Notes: a model not told the origin generated them from the sequence alone. A stretch of 64,000 nucleotides of DNA from Paenibacillus sp. FSL H3-0469 (GCF_038051945.1 NZ_CP150302.1:1-64000); one strand, 5' to 3'. Positions 33,759 to 43,444 are shown, numbered from the stretch's first letter. Numbers and translations: made by a program.

Positions 33759-34670
33759 ATGAATAAGACAGGAACCCTGTCCCGCAAGCTTGCGGCATTG
33801 CCGCAATATCTGAGGTATATGAGCGGGAGAGTCAGGGATGAGGTTCAGGAGCTGGGCAGATTAGCTGTGCTGCTGGATATTATGGAGCATGAATTGCTGG
33901 ATACGTATTTTCAGCCCATTCTGCATTTGCGGACCGGGGAGACGCTGGGACATGAGGCGCTGAACCGTCCGCCCGCTTCGCCGCAGTTTCCGAGCACGGA
34001 GCATTTTTATGATTTTGCCGGACGGACGGATCAGATGTTCCGCTTCGAGCAGTACTGCCGGAGAATGTCACTGTCCCGGTACATGGAGCGGCTGCCGGAG
34101 GCAGAGTCCGGGAAAGGTGAATTGTTGTTGTTCGTGAACGTGCAGCCTGGTGTGCTGTATGACCCCCGCCACAAGAGCGGAGAGACGCTGGCCTATCTGA
34201 AGGAGCTAGGGCTTGCGCCGGAGCGGATCGTCTTCGAGCTGACAGAGCGTCAGGCGGTGCAGGATTATGTCCGGTTTGAAAAGGTTCTGTCCCATTACCG
34301 CGAGCAGGGCTTCCGCATTGCTGTGGATGATGCCGGCTCCGGCTATAACAGTCTCAAGACGCTGGTCTATCTGAAGCCGGAATTCATCAAGCTGGACAAG
34401 TCCCTCATCCGGGGAATTCATACCAGCCGGGAGCAGCAGGAACTGCTGGGACTGGTCCGGGAATATGCCGACCGTTCCTCTACCCGGGTGATAGCCGAGG
34501 GGATTGAGACTGCGCCGGAGCTGCATTTTTTACAGATGGCGGGGGTGGAATATGGTCAGGGCTTTGCGCTCGGGAGACCGGCTCACCGGCCTGAGCGTGG
34601 AGCGCTTCCGTCTCCGGTGCTTCCGTATCCAGTCAAGGGAGGGTGTAAGCATGTTTCTTCAGATCGGTGA
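33759..34670 (+). CDS. EAL-domain cyclic-di-GMP phosphodiesterase
   Basis: This 303-residue soluble protein consists of an N-terminal helical segment of about 40 residues and one EAL domain. All catalytic groups are visible: EALNR (Glu66), the Asn of FVNVQP, FELTER, DDAGSGYNSL, the Lys of FIKLDKSLI, IAEGIE and QGFALGRP. It should therefore hydrolyse cyclic di-GMP. The last 20 bases overlap the start of the GGDEF gene, so the two opposing enzymes are made together. Confidence 0.9.
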   Translation: MNKTGTLSRKLAALPQYLRYMSGRVRDEVQELGRLAVLLDIMEHELLDTYFQPILHLRTGETLGHEALNRPPASPQFPSTEHFYDFAGRTDQMFRFEQYCRRMSLSRYMERLPEAESGKGELLLFVNVQPGVLYDPRHKSGETLAYLKELGLAPERIVFELTERQAVQDYVRFEKVLSHYREQGFRIAVDDAGSGYNSLKTLVYLKPEFIKLDKSLIRGIHTSREQQELLGLVREYADRSSTRVIAEGIETAPELHFLQMAGVEYGQGFALGRPAHRPERGALPSPVLPYPVKGGCKHVSSDR

Positions 34671-35619
34671 AATCGCTGAACAAATCCCGGACATTTCGAT
34701 TCATCACAAATGCGGGTTTGTGGACCAGATTTTTAAAAGCAATCCCCAGCTCCAAGGCGTAGTCGTCACGGAAAACGGGCGGACTGCCGGATTGATTATG
34801 AGGATCAGCTTTTATCAGAAGATAGGCACACTATACGGATATACGCTCTATATGGGCAGACCTGTAGAGCTGGTGATGGACAAAAATCCGCTGGTGGTGG
34901 ACTATAACACGCCTATTATCGAGGTAAGCAGGCAGGCGATGTCGAGGCAGGAAGAGAATCTGTACGACTATGTGATCGTGACTCACGAGAAGGCTCTGTT
35001 CGGTGCGGTTAGCGTACGGGATCTGCTGCTTAATTTCGCGGAGATACAGGCGGTGGCCGCCAGCTTCCTGAATCCGTTAACGGGACTGCCGGGGAATATC
35101 AGCATTACCGAGTGGATGGTGAAGACGCTGCTGCAGGATGAATTCAGTGTACTCTACATCGATCTTGACCATTTCAAGGCGTACAACGACACCTACGGTT
35201 TCAAGGAAGGCGACCGGATGATTCAGGCTACTGCGGAGCTGCTGAAGCATGAGGCGCTGCGGATGAACGGATTCCTGGGGCATATCGGCGGGGATGATTT
35301 TATTATTTTCATCAGCAATTATCACTACGAGGAATGCTGCAGAAATATTATCGCGGCGTTCGATACGACAGTTAAGGATTTCTATCATGCCGGGCATCTG
35401 GCCCAGAAATACGTGCTGACCGAGAGCCGTTCGGGACAACTGGAGGAGATCCCGCTGGTCTCGATCTCGATTGCCGTGGTTACGAACCGCAGCCGCCGGT
35501 TTGCTTCCATTGAAGAGCTGTCGGTAGAGGCGGCCCGCTTCAAAAAAAGCTGCAAAATGATCAGAGGCAGCAGCTACGTCGATGACAGTGATATCAGTAT
35601 ACATAGGACGGGCAGCTGA
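34651..35619 (+). CDS. CBS-GGDEF protein, probable diguanylate cyclase
   Basis: This 322-residue protein has an N-terminal CBS-like sensor pair (about residues 10-125: GFVDQIFKSNPQLQGVVVTENGRTAGLIMR and VVDYNTPIIEVSRQAM...LFGAVSVRDLLL) and a GGDEF domain (about 150-300). The catalytic loop reads GGDDF, a variant with Asp for Glu at the fourth position, after LYIDLDHFKAYNDTYGFKEGD. Activity is plausible but not certain. The ATG at 34651 has GGGAGGG 9 bases upstream. The longer open frame is rejected because it lies inside the EAL gene. Confidence 0.85.
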   Translation: MFLQIGEIAEQIPDISIHHKCGFVDQIFKSNPQLQGVVVTENGRTAGLIMRISFYQKIGTLYGYTLYMGRPVELVMDKNPLVVDYNTPIIEVSRQAMSRQEENLYDYVIVTHEKALFGAVSVRDLLLNFAEIQAVAASFLNPLTGLPGNISITEWMVKTLLQDEFSVLYIDLDHFKAYNDTYGFKEGDRMIQATAELLKHEALRMNGFLGHIGGDDFIIFISNYHYEECCRNIIAAFDTTVKDFYHAGHLAQKYVLTESRSGQLEEIPLVSISIAVVTNRSRRFASIEELSVEAARFKKSCKMIRGSSYVDDSDISIHRTGS

Positions 35620-35731
35620 CGTTTCTCACTGCAAGACTCCCGGGGAGAGCGGTATGCTTGAACAACGGTCGTAAGTGCGGTAAGATTGACAACAATAAGA
35701 GCATGCCAAGACCCTTTTTACGTGGAGTGTG

Positions 35732-36175
35732 ATGACTATGCAGGGCAAGGGGATGGACTGGTGGGGCGAGCACGAACCCTTCCATATCATGCTGAATAAC
35801 TACGGGATTGCCGACATCGTGCTGACCCGGCATGCCAGGAGCCGTTATGCGGAACGGGTAGCTGCTGAGGACAGCGGGAATGTGGAGGTGACCGCCTGGA
35901 TCTGGCAAGCCTTGAAGCAGAACCGGCTGAGGCCTTACTCTAACAGTGATTATAATGCCTATCTGATAGATAATGATACGGTGATCGTGGTTAATTTCAG
36001 GCTGCTTGAGGGCGTCACGGCCCTCTCCGGAGAGCCGCTGTATGTCATGGTGATCGTGTCTTTTCTGGGCAAAATATCGTTGACTCCGCAGCTCAGGGAT
36101 CTCAAGAGATACTATTCCTGGCTGCGTCATTCCCGGCGGATGAAGCTGTCCAAGAAACGCCGCAGGCGCAAGTAG
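35732..36175 (+). CDS. Unrecognised small protein with basic tail
   Basis: This 147-residue protein contains the cluster VLTRHARSRYAERVAAEDSG, a central acidic and hydrophobic part (YNAYLIDNDTVIVVNFRLLEG, YVMVIVSFLGK) and a strongly basic end (RHSRRMKLSKKRRRRK) that may bind nucleic acid. The middle looks like strands of a small alpha/beta fold. I do not recognise the family. GGAG lies 6 bases before the ATG at 35732. It is a single gene followed by a terminator. Confidence 0.65.
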   Translation: MTMQGKGMDWWGEHEPFHIMLNNYGIADIVLTRHARSRYAERVAAEDSGNVEVTAWIWQALKQNRLRPYSNSDYNAYLIDNDTVIVVNFRLLEGVTALSGEPLYVMVIVSFLGKISLTPQLRDLKRYYSWLRHSRRMKLSKKRRRRK

Positions 36176-36192
36176 GGTACTTGAAACGAGTG

Positions 36193-36225
36193 AGGCATGC
36201 GGCTTAGGGCTGCGTGCCTTTTTTG
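36193..36225 (+). terminator. Terminator before the lysR gene
   Basis: AGGCATGCGGC (36193-36203) pairs with GCTGCGTGCCT (36209-36219) with two wobbles, then TTTTTT. Confidence 0.9.
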
Positions 36226-36268
36226 CTCTACACTCTACAACTGTAATTAGTGAAGGAGCCAGTAACGT

Positions 36269-37168
36269 ATGAATTTTCATCAGCTTCATATTTTCTATAC
36301 TGTGTCTGAACGGGGCAGCTTCTCGGCGGCGGCACAGACTCTGCATATGACCCAGCCTGCGGTGACGATGCAGATTCAGGCGCTGGAGGATTATTTCGGA
36401 ACCAAGCTGTTCGACCGCTCCACCAAAAAAATCATACTCACCGAGGCCGGCCTGACGCTGATGCCGTTCGCGGTGCGCAGCATGCAGCTGATGCGCGAGA
36501 CGGATCAGGCGATGTCAGCCTTCACCCACATGCTGGAGGGCCGCCTGATGCTCGGAGCCAGCCTGACCATCGGCGAATATGTGCTTCCCCGCATGCTGGG
36601 GCCCTTCGGCAAGGAATATCCGAATATCTCGATTATGATGAAGGTGATGAACACTTCTCAGATTATGGATGAGATCCATAAGCATCAGCTCAATTTCGGG
36701 CTGATTGAAGCGCCGGTCTCCCATCCGGACATGGTCATTGAACCGGTAATGGGCGATGAGCTGAAGCTGATCGTTCCAGGGGAGCATCCGCTGGCCGGCC
36801 AGGTGGAAGTGACGCTGGCGCAAGCGCTCGCCTACCCATTCGTGCTGCGTGAACGCGGTTCGGGCACACGGCGGGTGATGGAGGAGCAGCTTGAGGCTAA
36901 CGGACTTGATCCAGCGGCGATGCAGATTGTGATGGAGCTGGGCAGTACGGGAGCGGTGAAGTCGGCGGTAGAGGCGGGGCTGGGGATTACGATCATCTCG
37001 ACCTCCTCGGTCAAGCATGAAGTGGCGCTCGGCCTGCTGAAAATTGTTAATCTGACGGATGCCTCCTTCAAGCGGCAATTCTACGCCATTCATCTGAAAT
37101 CGACCTTGCTGCCGATCTCGGCGGTAACCTTCCTGAGCTTCCTGCGCCAGCATGCCGGCGGACAGTAA
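36269..37168 (+). CDS. LysR family transcriptional regulator (CysL/YwfK-like)
   Basis: This 299-residue regulator has an N-terminal winged helix (FHQLHIFYTVSERGSFSAAAQTLHMTQPAVTMQIQALEDYFGTKLFDR) and a C-terminal effector domain (LMLGASLTIGEYVLPRMLGPFGKEYPNISI...). The effector part resembles the CysL/YwfK group, which controls sulfite reductase in B. subtilis, but the target here is not visible because no divergent gene exists. AGGAGCC lies before the ATG. Confidence 0.88.
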   Translation: MNFHQLHIFYTVSERGSFSAAAQTLHMTQPAVTMQIQALEDYFGTKLFDRSTKKIILTEAGLTLMPFAVRSMQLMRETDQAMSAFTHMLEGRLMLGASLTIGEYVLPRMLGPFGKEYPNISIMMKVMNTSQIMDEIHKHQLNFGLIEAPVSHPDMVIEPVMGDELKLIVPGEHPLAGQVEVTLAQALAYPFVLRERGSGTRRVMEEQLEANGLDPAAMQIVMELGSTGAVKSAVEAGLGITIISTSSVKHEVALGLLKIVNLTDASFKRQFYAIHLKSTLLPISAVTFLSFLRQHAGGQ

Positions 37169-37237
37169 CGGATAGGAACAACTGCGTATTTGCATAGGAA
37201 AGCGCGTGAACTTTAATTGAATGAACGGAGGAATTCC

Positions 37238-38149
37238 ATGACAGAACACAAAAGTCATAGCGGTCAATCTGAGGCAGAGATAGTTACAGCGGGTTTTGCT
37301 GATACAGCCGGCAGATGCGACCTGCACACTCATACCCAGGCCTCGGACGGCATGCAGCCGCCTGCTGAGAATGTACGGCTTGGCTATGAGGCGGGATTGG
37401 CAGCGCTAGCTATTACTGACCATGATACGGTCAGCGGTGTAGCGGAAGCGCTGGAAGCAGGTAAGCGGTATGGGATTACTGTAGTTCCCGGTGTTGAGAT
37501 CAGCACACGGCAAGGCGGGAAGGAGATCCACGTCCTCGGTTACTATATCGACATAGAGCAGGAGCTGCTGCTGTCCCGCCTGGAGGAGCAGCGGGGAACC
37601 CGGCTAGGGCGGAATGAAGCGATTCTTGAGAAGCTGCGCGGACTGGGCATTGCGATCACTCTGGATCAGGTAGTGGCCGGGCTGGGCCGCGAGCTGAAGC
37701 CTGATGAGAGCATCGGCCGGCCGCACATCGCGGATGAGCTGGTGCGGCTGGGTGCAGCCGCGGATATGCGGAATGCCTTCGACAAGTATCTGGGCGAAGG
37801 GGCGGCGGCTTATGTCTTGCCTCCGCGCATTACACCAGTGACAGCCTGCGAGTGGATTCGTGAAGCAGGCGGTGCAGCGGTGCTGGCCCATCCGGGAATC
37901 TATGGGGATGACGCTCTGGTCCGGAGCATTGTGGAGCAATGTGATCTGGACGGCATCGAGGTGTATCATTCCGACCATGGCCCGGCAGAGCATGAGCGCT
38001 ACCTTGCACTGGCTGCGGAATTCGGCCTGCGGGTAACCGGCGGCTCCGATTTCCATGGTGCACGGCAGGGCGTTGTTTTCCACGGGGATATCGGCAGTGT
38101 GAGTGTGCCTGCCGCTGTGCTGGAGCAGCTTAAGGCTGCTAGAGGCTGA
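37238..38149 (+). CDS. PHP-domain phosphoesterase
   Basis: This 303-residue protein has the metal-binding motifs of the PHP family: the HTHT of CDLHTHTQASDG, ITDHDTVSG, the Glu of PGVEIST, the His in EIHVLGYY, RPHIA, LAHPG, HSDHGP and GGSDFHG. The layout matches YciV/RNase AM-type enzymes, which cut 3',5'-bisphosphonucleotides or trim RNA 5' ends. The ATG at 37238 follows GGAGGAATTCC. The reading frame begins 21 bases earlier at a TTG without a ribosome site. Confidence 0.88.
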   Translation: MTEHKSHSGQSEAEIVTAGFADTAGRCDLHTHTQASDGMQPPAENVRLGYEAGLAALAITDHDTVSGVAEALEAGKRYGITVVPGVEISTRQGGKEIHVLGYYIDIEQELLLSRLEEQRGTRLGRNEAILEKLRGLGIAITLDQVVAGLGRELKPDESIGRPHIADELVRLGAAADMRNAFDKYLGEGAAAYVLPPRITPVTACEWIREAGGAAVLAHPGIYGDDALVRSIVEQCDLDGIEVYHSDHGPAEHERYLALAAEFGLRVTGGSDFHGARQGVVFHGDIGSVSVPAAVLEQLKAARG

Positions 38150-38222
38150 CCGCAACACGCAGAGCAAAGGGCATAGGATACAGGATACAAAAAACAGACA
38201 CAAGGCACCAAACCATGGGACA

Positions 38223-38263
38223 CCAAAAACCCAAAAACCCAAAAACCCAAAAACCCAAAAACC
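38223..38263. repeat. Tandem octamer repeat CCCAAAAA
   Basis: The unit CCCAAAAA repeats in phase almost five times. The minus strand reads GGGTTTTT with four GGG runs and T5 loops, capable of forming a G-quadruplex. Confidence 0.85.
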
Positions 38264-38306
38264 TCCCTCCCTTAGCGCAGGCGCTACAGGAGGGAGGTTT
38301 TTGGGT
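38253..38306. terminator. Long bidirectional hairpin
   Basis: An 18-base perfect arm (38253-38270 with 38289-38306) encloses a second perfect six-base stem TAGCGC/GCGCTA. On the minus strand the hairpin is followed by T5 tracts of the octamer repeat, which suits termination of rqcH. It also ends the PHP transcript. Confidence 0.8.
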
Positions 38307-38371
38307 AGGAGCAATCCTTACTGTAAGTAGAGCGCATGTCAGTAAGAGGAAACCACCTGCTATTGTGTTCG

Positions 38372-38525
38372 GTTTTCCGCATACATTGGGCCCATGCGCT
38401 TTGAGCGAGCCTGATGTATGTTGTTTTCCGCACACATTGGGCCCATGCGCCTTCACTCGAACCCATTGTATGCTGTTTTGCGCATACAATATGCAGACTA
38501 CCTTCGCGCGAGCCCGATTTGTTAG
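38372..38525. repeat. Three tandem copies of a 51-base unit
   Basis: Copies begin at 38372, 38423 and 38475 with GTTTTCCGCATACATT-like sequence. The first two are about 80 percent alike; the third has diverged. Each of the first two contains TGGGCCCA inside a CGCAT...ATGCG inverted pair. A more decayed fourth copy may lie at about 38322-38371. Confidence 0.75.
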
Positions 38526-38540
38526 CACACTACTTGAGCC

Positions 38541-40427
38541 TTAACTCCGCAGCACATTCGGCAGCTGCTTGACCCGCTCTTCATCCGGCGTTACGAACAG
38601 TGTGCGCTGATGATCGTAGATGACGAAGCCCGGTTTGGCTCCGCTTGGCTTGCGAACGTAACGGATCAGGGTGCAGTCCACCGGCACGCTGCTGGATTGC
38701 TTGGCCTGGCTGAAGTAGGCGGCGAGCTGAGCGGCTTCCTCCAGGGTGGCATCGCCGAATTCCTCACTGCGGATGACCACGTGCGAGCCGGGAATATCCT
38801 TGGTATGCAGCCAGGTATCGTTCGGCGCGGCGAGCCGGTTGGTGACATATTCGTTCTGCAGATTATTTTTGCCGACATAGATGTCCACCCCTTCAGAGGA
38901 AGTGAAGACCTGCAGCGTGGGTCTGGCAGCTTTCTTTTTCTTCTTGCCTTTCTTGCTGCGGTCGCGCAGATAGCCTTGGCTGACCAGCTCCTCACGGATC
39001 TCCTCGATGTCATTCAGTGAGGCATGGGCCAACTGCTGGAGCAGCAGCTCCATGTAGGCGATCTCTTCGTGTGTCTTCTTAACCTGCTCACCGATCACCC
39101 GCAGGCTGTTTTTGTACTTGTTATATTTCTTGAAATACCGCTGTGCATTGTCCGTTGGGCTTAGCAGCGGGTCAAGCGGAACGGTAATCTCCGCCTGATT
39201 CTCATCATAGTAGTTTACTAGTTTTGCTTGCTTGTCGCCTTTGCTCACAGTGTGCAGGGAAGCGAACAGCAGCTCGCCCCAGATGCGGAACTGGTCTGCA
39301 TCCTCGGCTTCGTTCAGATCCTTTTGCAGGTTGGCCAGCTTCTTGATGTTCTTGCTGCGCTCGTTGCTGAGGAAGCGGATCAGGTCGCTGACCCGCTGCT
39401 TAACGGTGTCCTTCTCCGCCTTGTCCCCGTAATAATCCTCCAGGCACAGGCTAATGGAGCTGTAATGCTTCACATTCCCGCTCATCAGCTTCAGCGGAAT
39501 GGCTGAGAAGACCGGCTTGCCCTTGGCATTCCAGCCAGTGACCGGAGCGAATTCCTGCTTGCTTACAGGCTCCATGACAGAATGGAAGGCTTCCCAGAGC
39601 TGTTCGGGCTTATCCATCCCGCTGCTGTAACCTTCAGCTTCGCCGCTGATCTCTTTGTACCGGTATAGAATCTCCCCGGCGATCAGCGGACTCAGTCCGC
39701 TGAAGGCGTGGACCAGCCATCCGGCCGGATCGGCTGAAGGGGCCGGGCCGCCGGAGCCGTCAGCCTGCGGGGACTCAAGCGAGGCCAGCAAGGCTGCGAT
39801 CTCGCCCTCGATCAACTCCTCCTCCGGCTCCTGCGGATGCTCGGCAGCGTAGCGGGCCGCTTCCTCTGCCGAGGCCAGCAGGGTCAGGAAATCGGGCTGG
39901 CTGATCTGCAGGGGATTCAGCTTATGCTGCTGCGGCGGCTGGGTATACGCCGCACCCGGCATAACGACCCGGTAACTGCTGATCGACGGGGTAACATGAT
40001 GAATGCCGTCGATAATCGTCCCCGTGGCCAGCTCGGTCAGAATGATGTTGCTGTGGCGCCCCATCAGCTCGATGATGATTTTTTTGGCGGAGACATCCCC
40101 CAGCTCATCCCGGGTTCTGACGGTGATATGAATAATCCGCTCAAGCCCCACCTGGGTAATGCTCTCGATGGTGCCGCCTTCACAATGCTTGCGCATCAGC
40201 ATGCAGAACATCGGTGCTTCCGCCGGGTTGATGCTGCTTCTCTCGGTCAGGTGCAGCCGGGGGTAGGTCGGGTTTGCCGACAGCAGCAGCTTGCCGCCGC
40301 CGCCCGCACCGCGCAGGGTGAAGATGAGGTCATGTGTGCTGGGTTGATATATTTTGCCGATGCGTGCACCGATGAAGGGCTGAAGCTCATGCACGATCGC
40401 TTGGGTAACAATGCCGTCTAATGCCAT
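38541..40427 (-). CDS. rqcH: Ribosome quality control protein RqcH (NFACT family)
   Basis: This 628-residue NFACT protein binds stalled 50S subunits with peptidyl-tRNA and adds alanine tails to mark the chain for degradation. It has the N-terminal NFACT-N domain (MALDGIVTQAIVHELQPFIGARIGKIYQPS, then FTLRG and RLHLTE), a central coiled coil (about 330-480, SNERSKNIKKLANLQKDLNEAED...) and the C-terminal NFACT-R domain (VGKNNLQNEYVT, LHTKDIPGSHVVIR). A Lys-rich loop precedes NFACT-R. AGGAGAACC lies before the ATG. Older annotations call it a fibronectin-binding protein. It is divergent from yloB; in B. subtilis yloA and yloB are also neighbours. Confidence 0.95.
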   Translation of the reverse strand: MALDGIVTQAIVHELQPFIGARIGKIYQPSTHDLIFTLRGAGGGGKLLLSANPTYPRLHLTERSSINPAEAPMFCMLMRKHCEGGTIESITQVGLERIIHITVRTRDELGDVSAKKIIIELMGRHSNIILTELATGTIIDGIHHVTPSISSYRVVMPGAAYTQPPQQHKLNPLQISQPDFLTLLASAEEAARYAAEHPQEPEEELIEGEIAALLASLESPQADGSGGPAPSADPAGWLVHAFSGLSPLIAGEILYRYKEISGEAEGYSSGMDKPEQLWEAFHSVMEPVSKQEFAPVTGWNAKGKPVFSAIPLKLMSGNVKHYSSISLCLEDYYGDKAEKDTVKQRVSDLIRFLSNERSKNIKKLANLQKDLNEAEDADQFRIWGELLFASLHTVSKGDKQAKLVNYYDENQAEITVPLDPLLSPTDNAQRYFKKYNKYKNSLRVIGEQVKKTHEEIAYMELLLQQLAHASLNDIEEIREELVSQGYLRDRSKKGKKKKKAARPTLQVFTSSEGVDIYVGKNNLQNEYVTNRLAAPNDTWLHTKDIPGSHVVIRSEEFGDATLEEAAQLAAYFSQAKQSSSVPVDCTLIRYVRKPSGAKPGFVIYDHQRTLFVTPDEERVKQLPNVLRS

Positions 40428-40618
40428 GATAAGGTTCTCCTGTCGCCTGATAATGAAGTACTCCCTCTATGATGCCACACTTTTACCGTTTCGCGCAAAA
40501 GGAGAAACCCAGATGCGGTGATATTTTGGGACGACCATGAATACACTTGGACATGAACAGGTGGAAAAGCTGTGCGCCGCCGGAAGTCAAGAAACGACCG
40601 GGAGGGGAAAGATTAGTT

Positions 40619-43429
40619 ATGGAACAAAAAAGCTGGCACCGGCTCGGTGCAGAGGAGCTGCAGGAGATGTTCGGCGTTCAGCCGGGAACGGGGCTAAGCG
40701 CCGAGGACGCCGCCGCAAGACGTAAAGAGAGCGGGTACAATGAGCTGTCTGAGGGCAAAAAGGTTTCACCTTTTACGCTGCTGCTCAATCAGTTCAAGGA
40801 TTTCATGGTACTGGTGCTGATGGGGGCGACACTGGTATCCGGCCTGCTCGGCGAATACTTAGACGCCGTTACGATTATCGCAATTATTCTGCTTAACGGG
40901 GTACTCGGATTCGTGCAGGAGTTCCGCGCCGAGCGTTCGTTAAGAGCACTGAAGCAGCTCTCCGCGCCTACGGCCAAAGTGATGCGCGGCGGGAAGCAGG
41001 AGGTGCTTCCCGCCAGAATGCTGGTTCCCGGAGATATAGTCCTGCTGGAGAGCGGGGACCGGATACCGGCAGATGTCCGCTGGCTCCAGTGCAGCAGCAT
41101 CTATGCCGAAGAGTCGGCGCTGACAGGGGAGTCGCTGCCGGTCTCCAAGCATGCCTCGGCGATCTATGCTGAAGATATCCCGCTGGGCGATCAGAAGAAT
41201 ATCGGCTTCATGGGTACGATGGTGACCCGGGGAACCGGCCGGGCCGTGGTCATCCGCACAGGTATGGCGACGGAGATGGGCAAGATTGCTGATCTGATCC
41301 AGAATACGGAATCTCAGGAGACCCCGCTGCAGCACCGCCTGGAACAGCTCGGCAAGATTCTGATCTACGTCTCACTGGGACTGACCATTGTTGTGGTCCT
41401 GGCAGGAATTATGCATGGTCAGCCTGCTACGGCGATGTTCCTGGCCGGGGTGAGTCTGGCGGTGGCAGCTATTCCCGAAGGACTTCCGGCCATTGTGACG
41501 ATTGCGCTCGCGCTGGGTGTCCAGCGGATGATCAAGCGCAAGGCGATTGTCCGCAAGCTGCCTTCGGTAGAGACGCTGGGCTGCGCCTCCGTGATCTGCT
41601 CGGATAAGACAGGAACGCTGACGCAGAACAAAATGACCGTCACCCAGCTCTGGAACGCCGGACGGACCCTTGAGGTATCTGGGGAAGGCTATGCTCCGGT
41701 TGGCAGTGTGCTCCAGAAGGGCCGGCCCGTTGATCTGAAGAATGACCAGAGTCTCCGGCGCATGCTTCAGGTGGGTGCATTATGCAGCAACGCAGAGATT
41801 TATGAGAGCTTCCCCGACACGCGCAGTAAAAAGAAAGGCAAAGGCGCAGAGGCCGATAAAGGGGCTAACGCCCAGCCGGTCTGGGAACTGAAGGGCGATC
41901 CTACGGAAGGTGCGCTGGTTGCTTTGTCTGCCAAAATGGGACTAACTGCCCAGGCACTTGCCGTAACCTATACCCGGGAGACAGAGTTTCCGTTCGATTC
42001 CGAACGAAAGCTGATGTCAGTGGTTGTGAATCACCCCGGCGGCCGGATGATCTGCACCAAAGGCGCACCTGACGTGCTGCTGAATTGCTGCACGTATATG
42101 CTCTGGGAGGGCGGAGTCGTGCCGTGTACTCCGACCTTGCGCCAGAAGGTGCTGGATGCCAATGAACAGATGGCTTCGGGCGCGCTGCGTGTGCTCGGGA
42201 TGGCGTACCGCGATCTGCGGAGCGGAGAAACGGCCGGCAGCGAGAAGGAAGCGGAGAGCCAGCTTGTCTTCGTGGGTCTGGCCGGGATGATCGATCCGCC
42301 GCGCAAGGAAGTGCGCGATGCAATCAGCGTGACCCGCCGGGCAGGCATCAAGACAGTCATGATAACCGGCGACCATGGGACAACGGCAGAGGCTATTGCC
42401 CATCAGCTCGGCATTCTGCAGCGCGGCGGCACGGTCCTGACGGGCAGCCAGCTTAGCCGGATGGACGATGATGCACTGGATAAGGTCTCCGATAATGTCT
42501 TCGTCTACGCCCGTGTATCTCCGGAGCATAAGCTGCGGATCGTCAAGTCGCTGCAGCGCCATGGCCATGTCGTAGCGATGACTGGCGATGGAGTAAACGA
42601 TGCGCCTGCAATTAAGGCCGCTGATATCGGGATCTCGATGGGAATCACCGGTACGGATGTGACGAAGGAGGCTTCGGCCCTGGTCCTCGGGGACGATAAC
42701 TTTTCGACCATCGTGGCCGCCATTGAAGAGGGGCGGAATATCTACGAGAATATCCGCAAGTTCATCCGGTACCTGCTGGCCTCGAATGTCGGCGAGATTC
42801 TGACCATGTTCTTCGCCATGATGCTCGGGTTGCCGCTGCCGCTGGTGCCAATCCAGATTCTGTGGGTCAATCTGGTTACAGACGGTTTGCCTGCAATGGC
42901 ACTGGGCGTAGACCAGCCGGAGAAGGATCTGATGGAGCACAAGCCGCGCGGTGCGAAAGAAAACATCTTTGCCCGGCGGCTGGGCTGGAAGATTGTCAGC
43001 CGCGGGCTGCTGATCGGTCTCTGCACGCTGGCCGCCTTCTGGCTCACGCTGCGGATTGATCCAGGCAGTGCGCAGCAGCTGATCCGCGCGCAGTCGGTTG
43101 CTTTTGCCACCCTTGTGATGGCCCAGCTCATTCATGTGTTCGACTGCCGCAGCTCACGCTCGGTCTTCTACCGGAATCCGTTCCAGAACAGATATCTGGT
43201 CCTGGCGGTCCTGTCCTCTGTCCTCTTAATGCTAGCTGTAATGTACCTCCCTGTGCTCCAGCCGGTGTTCAAGACTGTTCCGCTGAGCTTCCGTGAATGG
43301 TGCCTGGTGCTGGTGATGTCCGGAATCCCGACCTTCCTGATGGGAGCGGGCAGCGTCTGGGGCGGCAAGAAGAACCGCAGCCGCAGCGGCGGACGCCAGA
43401 TGATAAAAAGTACAAAGTTTTCAGCATAA
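40619..43429 (+). CDS. yloB: P-type calcium-transporting ATPase (YloB type)
   Basis: This 936-residue P2A-type ATPase pumps Ca2+ out of the cytoplasm or into the forespore or spore compartment. The cation N-domain is followed by [14 protein letters not shown] and the actuator TGES loop ([12 protein letters not shown]). The phosphorylation site is [13 protein letters not shown], the nucleotide loop KGAPD, the hinge [13 protein letters not shown], and the ion-binding helix [10 protein letters not shown]. It aligns with B. subtilis YloB throughout. The ATG at 40619 is chosen by alignment; GGGAGGGG lies 11 bases upstream. The longer frame from 40547 lacks support. Confidence 0.95.
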   Translation: MEQKSWHRLGAEELQEMFGVQPGTGLSAEDAAARRKESGYNELSEGKKVSPFTLLLNQFKDFMVLVLMGATLVSGLLGEYLDAVTIIAIILLNGVLGFVQEFRAERSLRALKQLSAPTAKVMRGGKQEVLPARMLVPGDIVLLESGDRIPADVRWLQCSSIYAEESALTGESLPVSKHASAIYAEDIPLGDQKNIGFMGTMVTRGTGRAVVIRTGMATEMGKIADLIQNTESQETPLQHRLEQLGKILIYVSLGLTIVVVLAGIMHGQPATAMFLAGVSLAVAAIPEGLPAIVTIALALGVQRMIKRKAIVRKLPSVETLGCASVICSDKTGTLTQNKMTVTQLWNAGRTLEVSGEGYAPVGSVLQKGRPVDLKNDQSLRRMLQVGALCSNAEIYESFPDTRSKKKGKGAEADKGANAQPVWELKGDPTEGALVALSAKMGLTAQALAVTYTRETEFPFDSERKLMSVVVNHPGGRMICTKGAPDVLLNCCTYMLWEGGVVPCTPTLRQKVLDANEQMASGALRVLGMAYRDLRSGETAGSEKEAESQLVFVGLAGMIDPPRKEVRDAISVTRRAGIKTVMITGDHGTTAEAIAHQLGILQRGGTVLTGSQLSRMDDDALDKVSDNVFVYARVSPEHKLRIVKSLQRHGHVVAMTGDGVNDAPAIKAADIGISMGITGTDVTKEASALVLGDDNFSTIVAAIEEGRNIYENIRKFIRYLLASNVGEILTMFFAMMLGLPLPLVPIQILWVNLVTDGLPAMALGVDQPEKDLMEHKPRGAKENIFARRLGWKIVSRGLLIGLCTLAAFWLTLRIDPGSAQQLIRAQSVAFATLVMAQLIHVFDCRSSRSVFYRNPFQNRYLVLAVLSSVLLMLAVMYLPVLQPVFKTVPLSFREWCLVLVMSGIPTFLMGAGSVWGGKKNRSRSGGRQMIKSTKFSA

Positions 43430-43444
43430 AATCAATAGCCTCAC

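Larger units (their letters stand above)
38150..38540. other. Repeat-rich convergent spacer between the PHP gene and rqcH
   Basis: This 391-base gap holds no convincing gene. From left to right it has an A-rich stretch, five in-phase copies of an 8-base unit, a long hairpin, and three diverged tandem copies of a 51-base unit. Open frames on both strands here translate the repeats and have no ribosome sites. Confidence 0.7.

Noticed and set aside
38372..38525. CRISPR array
   Set aside because: The units are contiguous, imperfect and without unique spacers, and no cas gene is near.
38215..38544. Repeat-bearing small proteins in the rqcH/PHP spacer on either strand
   Set aside because: They only translate the tandem repeats and the hairpin; no ribosome site and no plausible fold.
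42017..43135. Long open frame of 372 codons antisense to yloB
   Set aside because: It is a shadow of the ATPase gene produced by its codon bias; no ribosome site and no domain.
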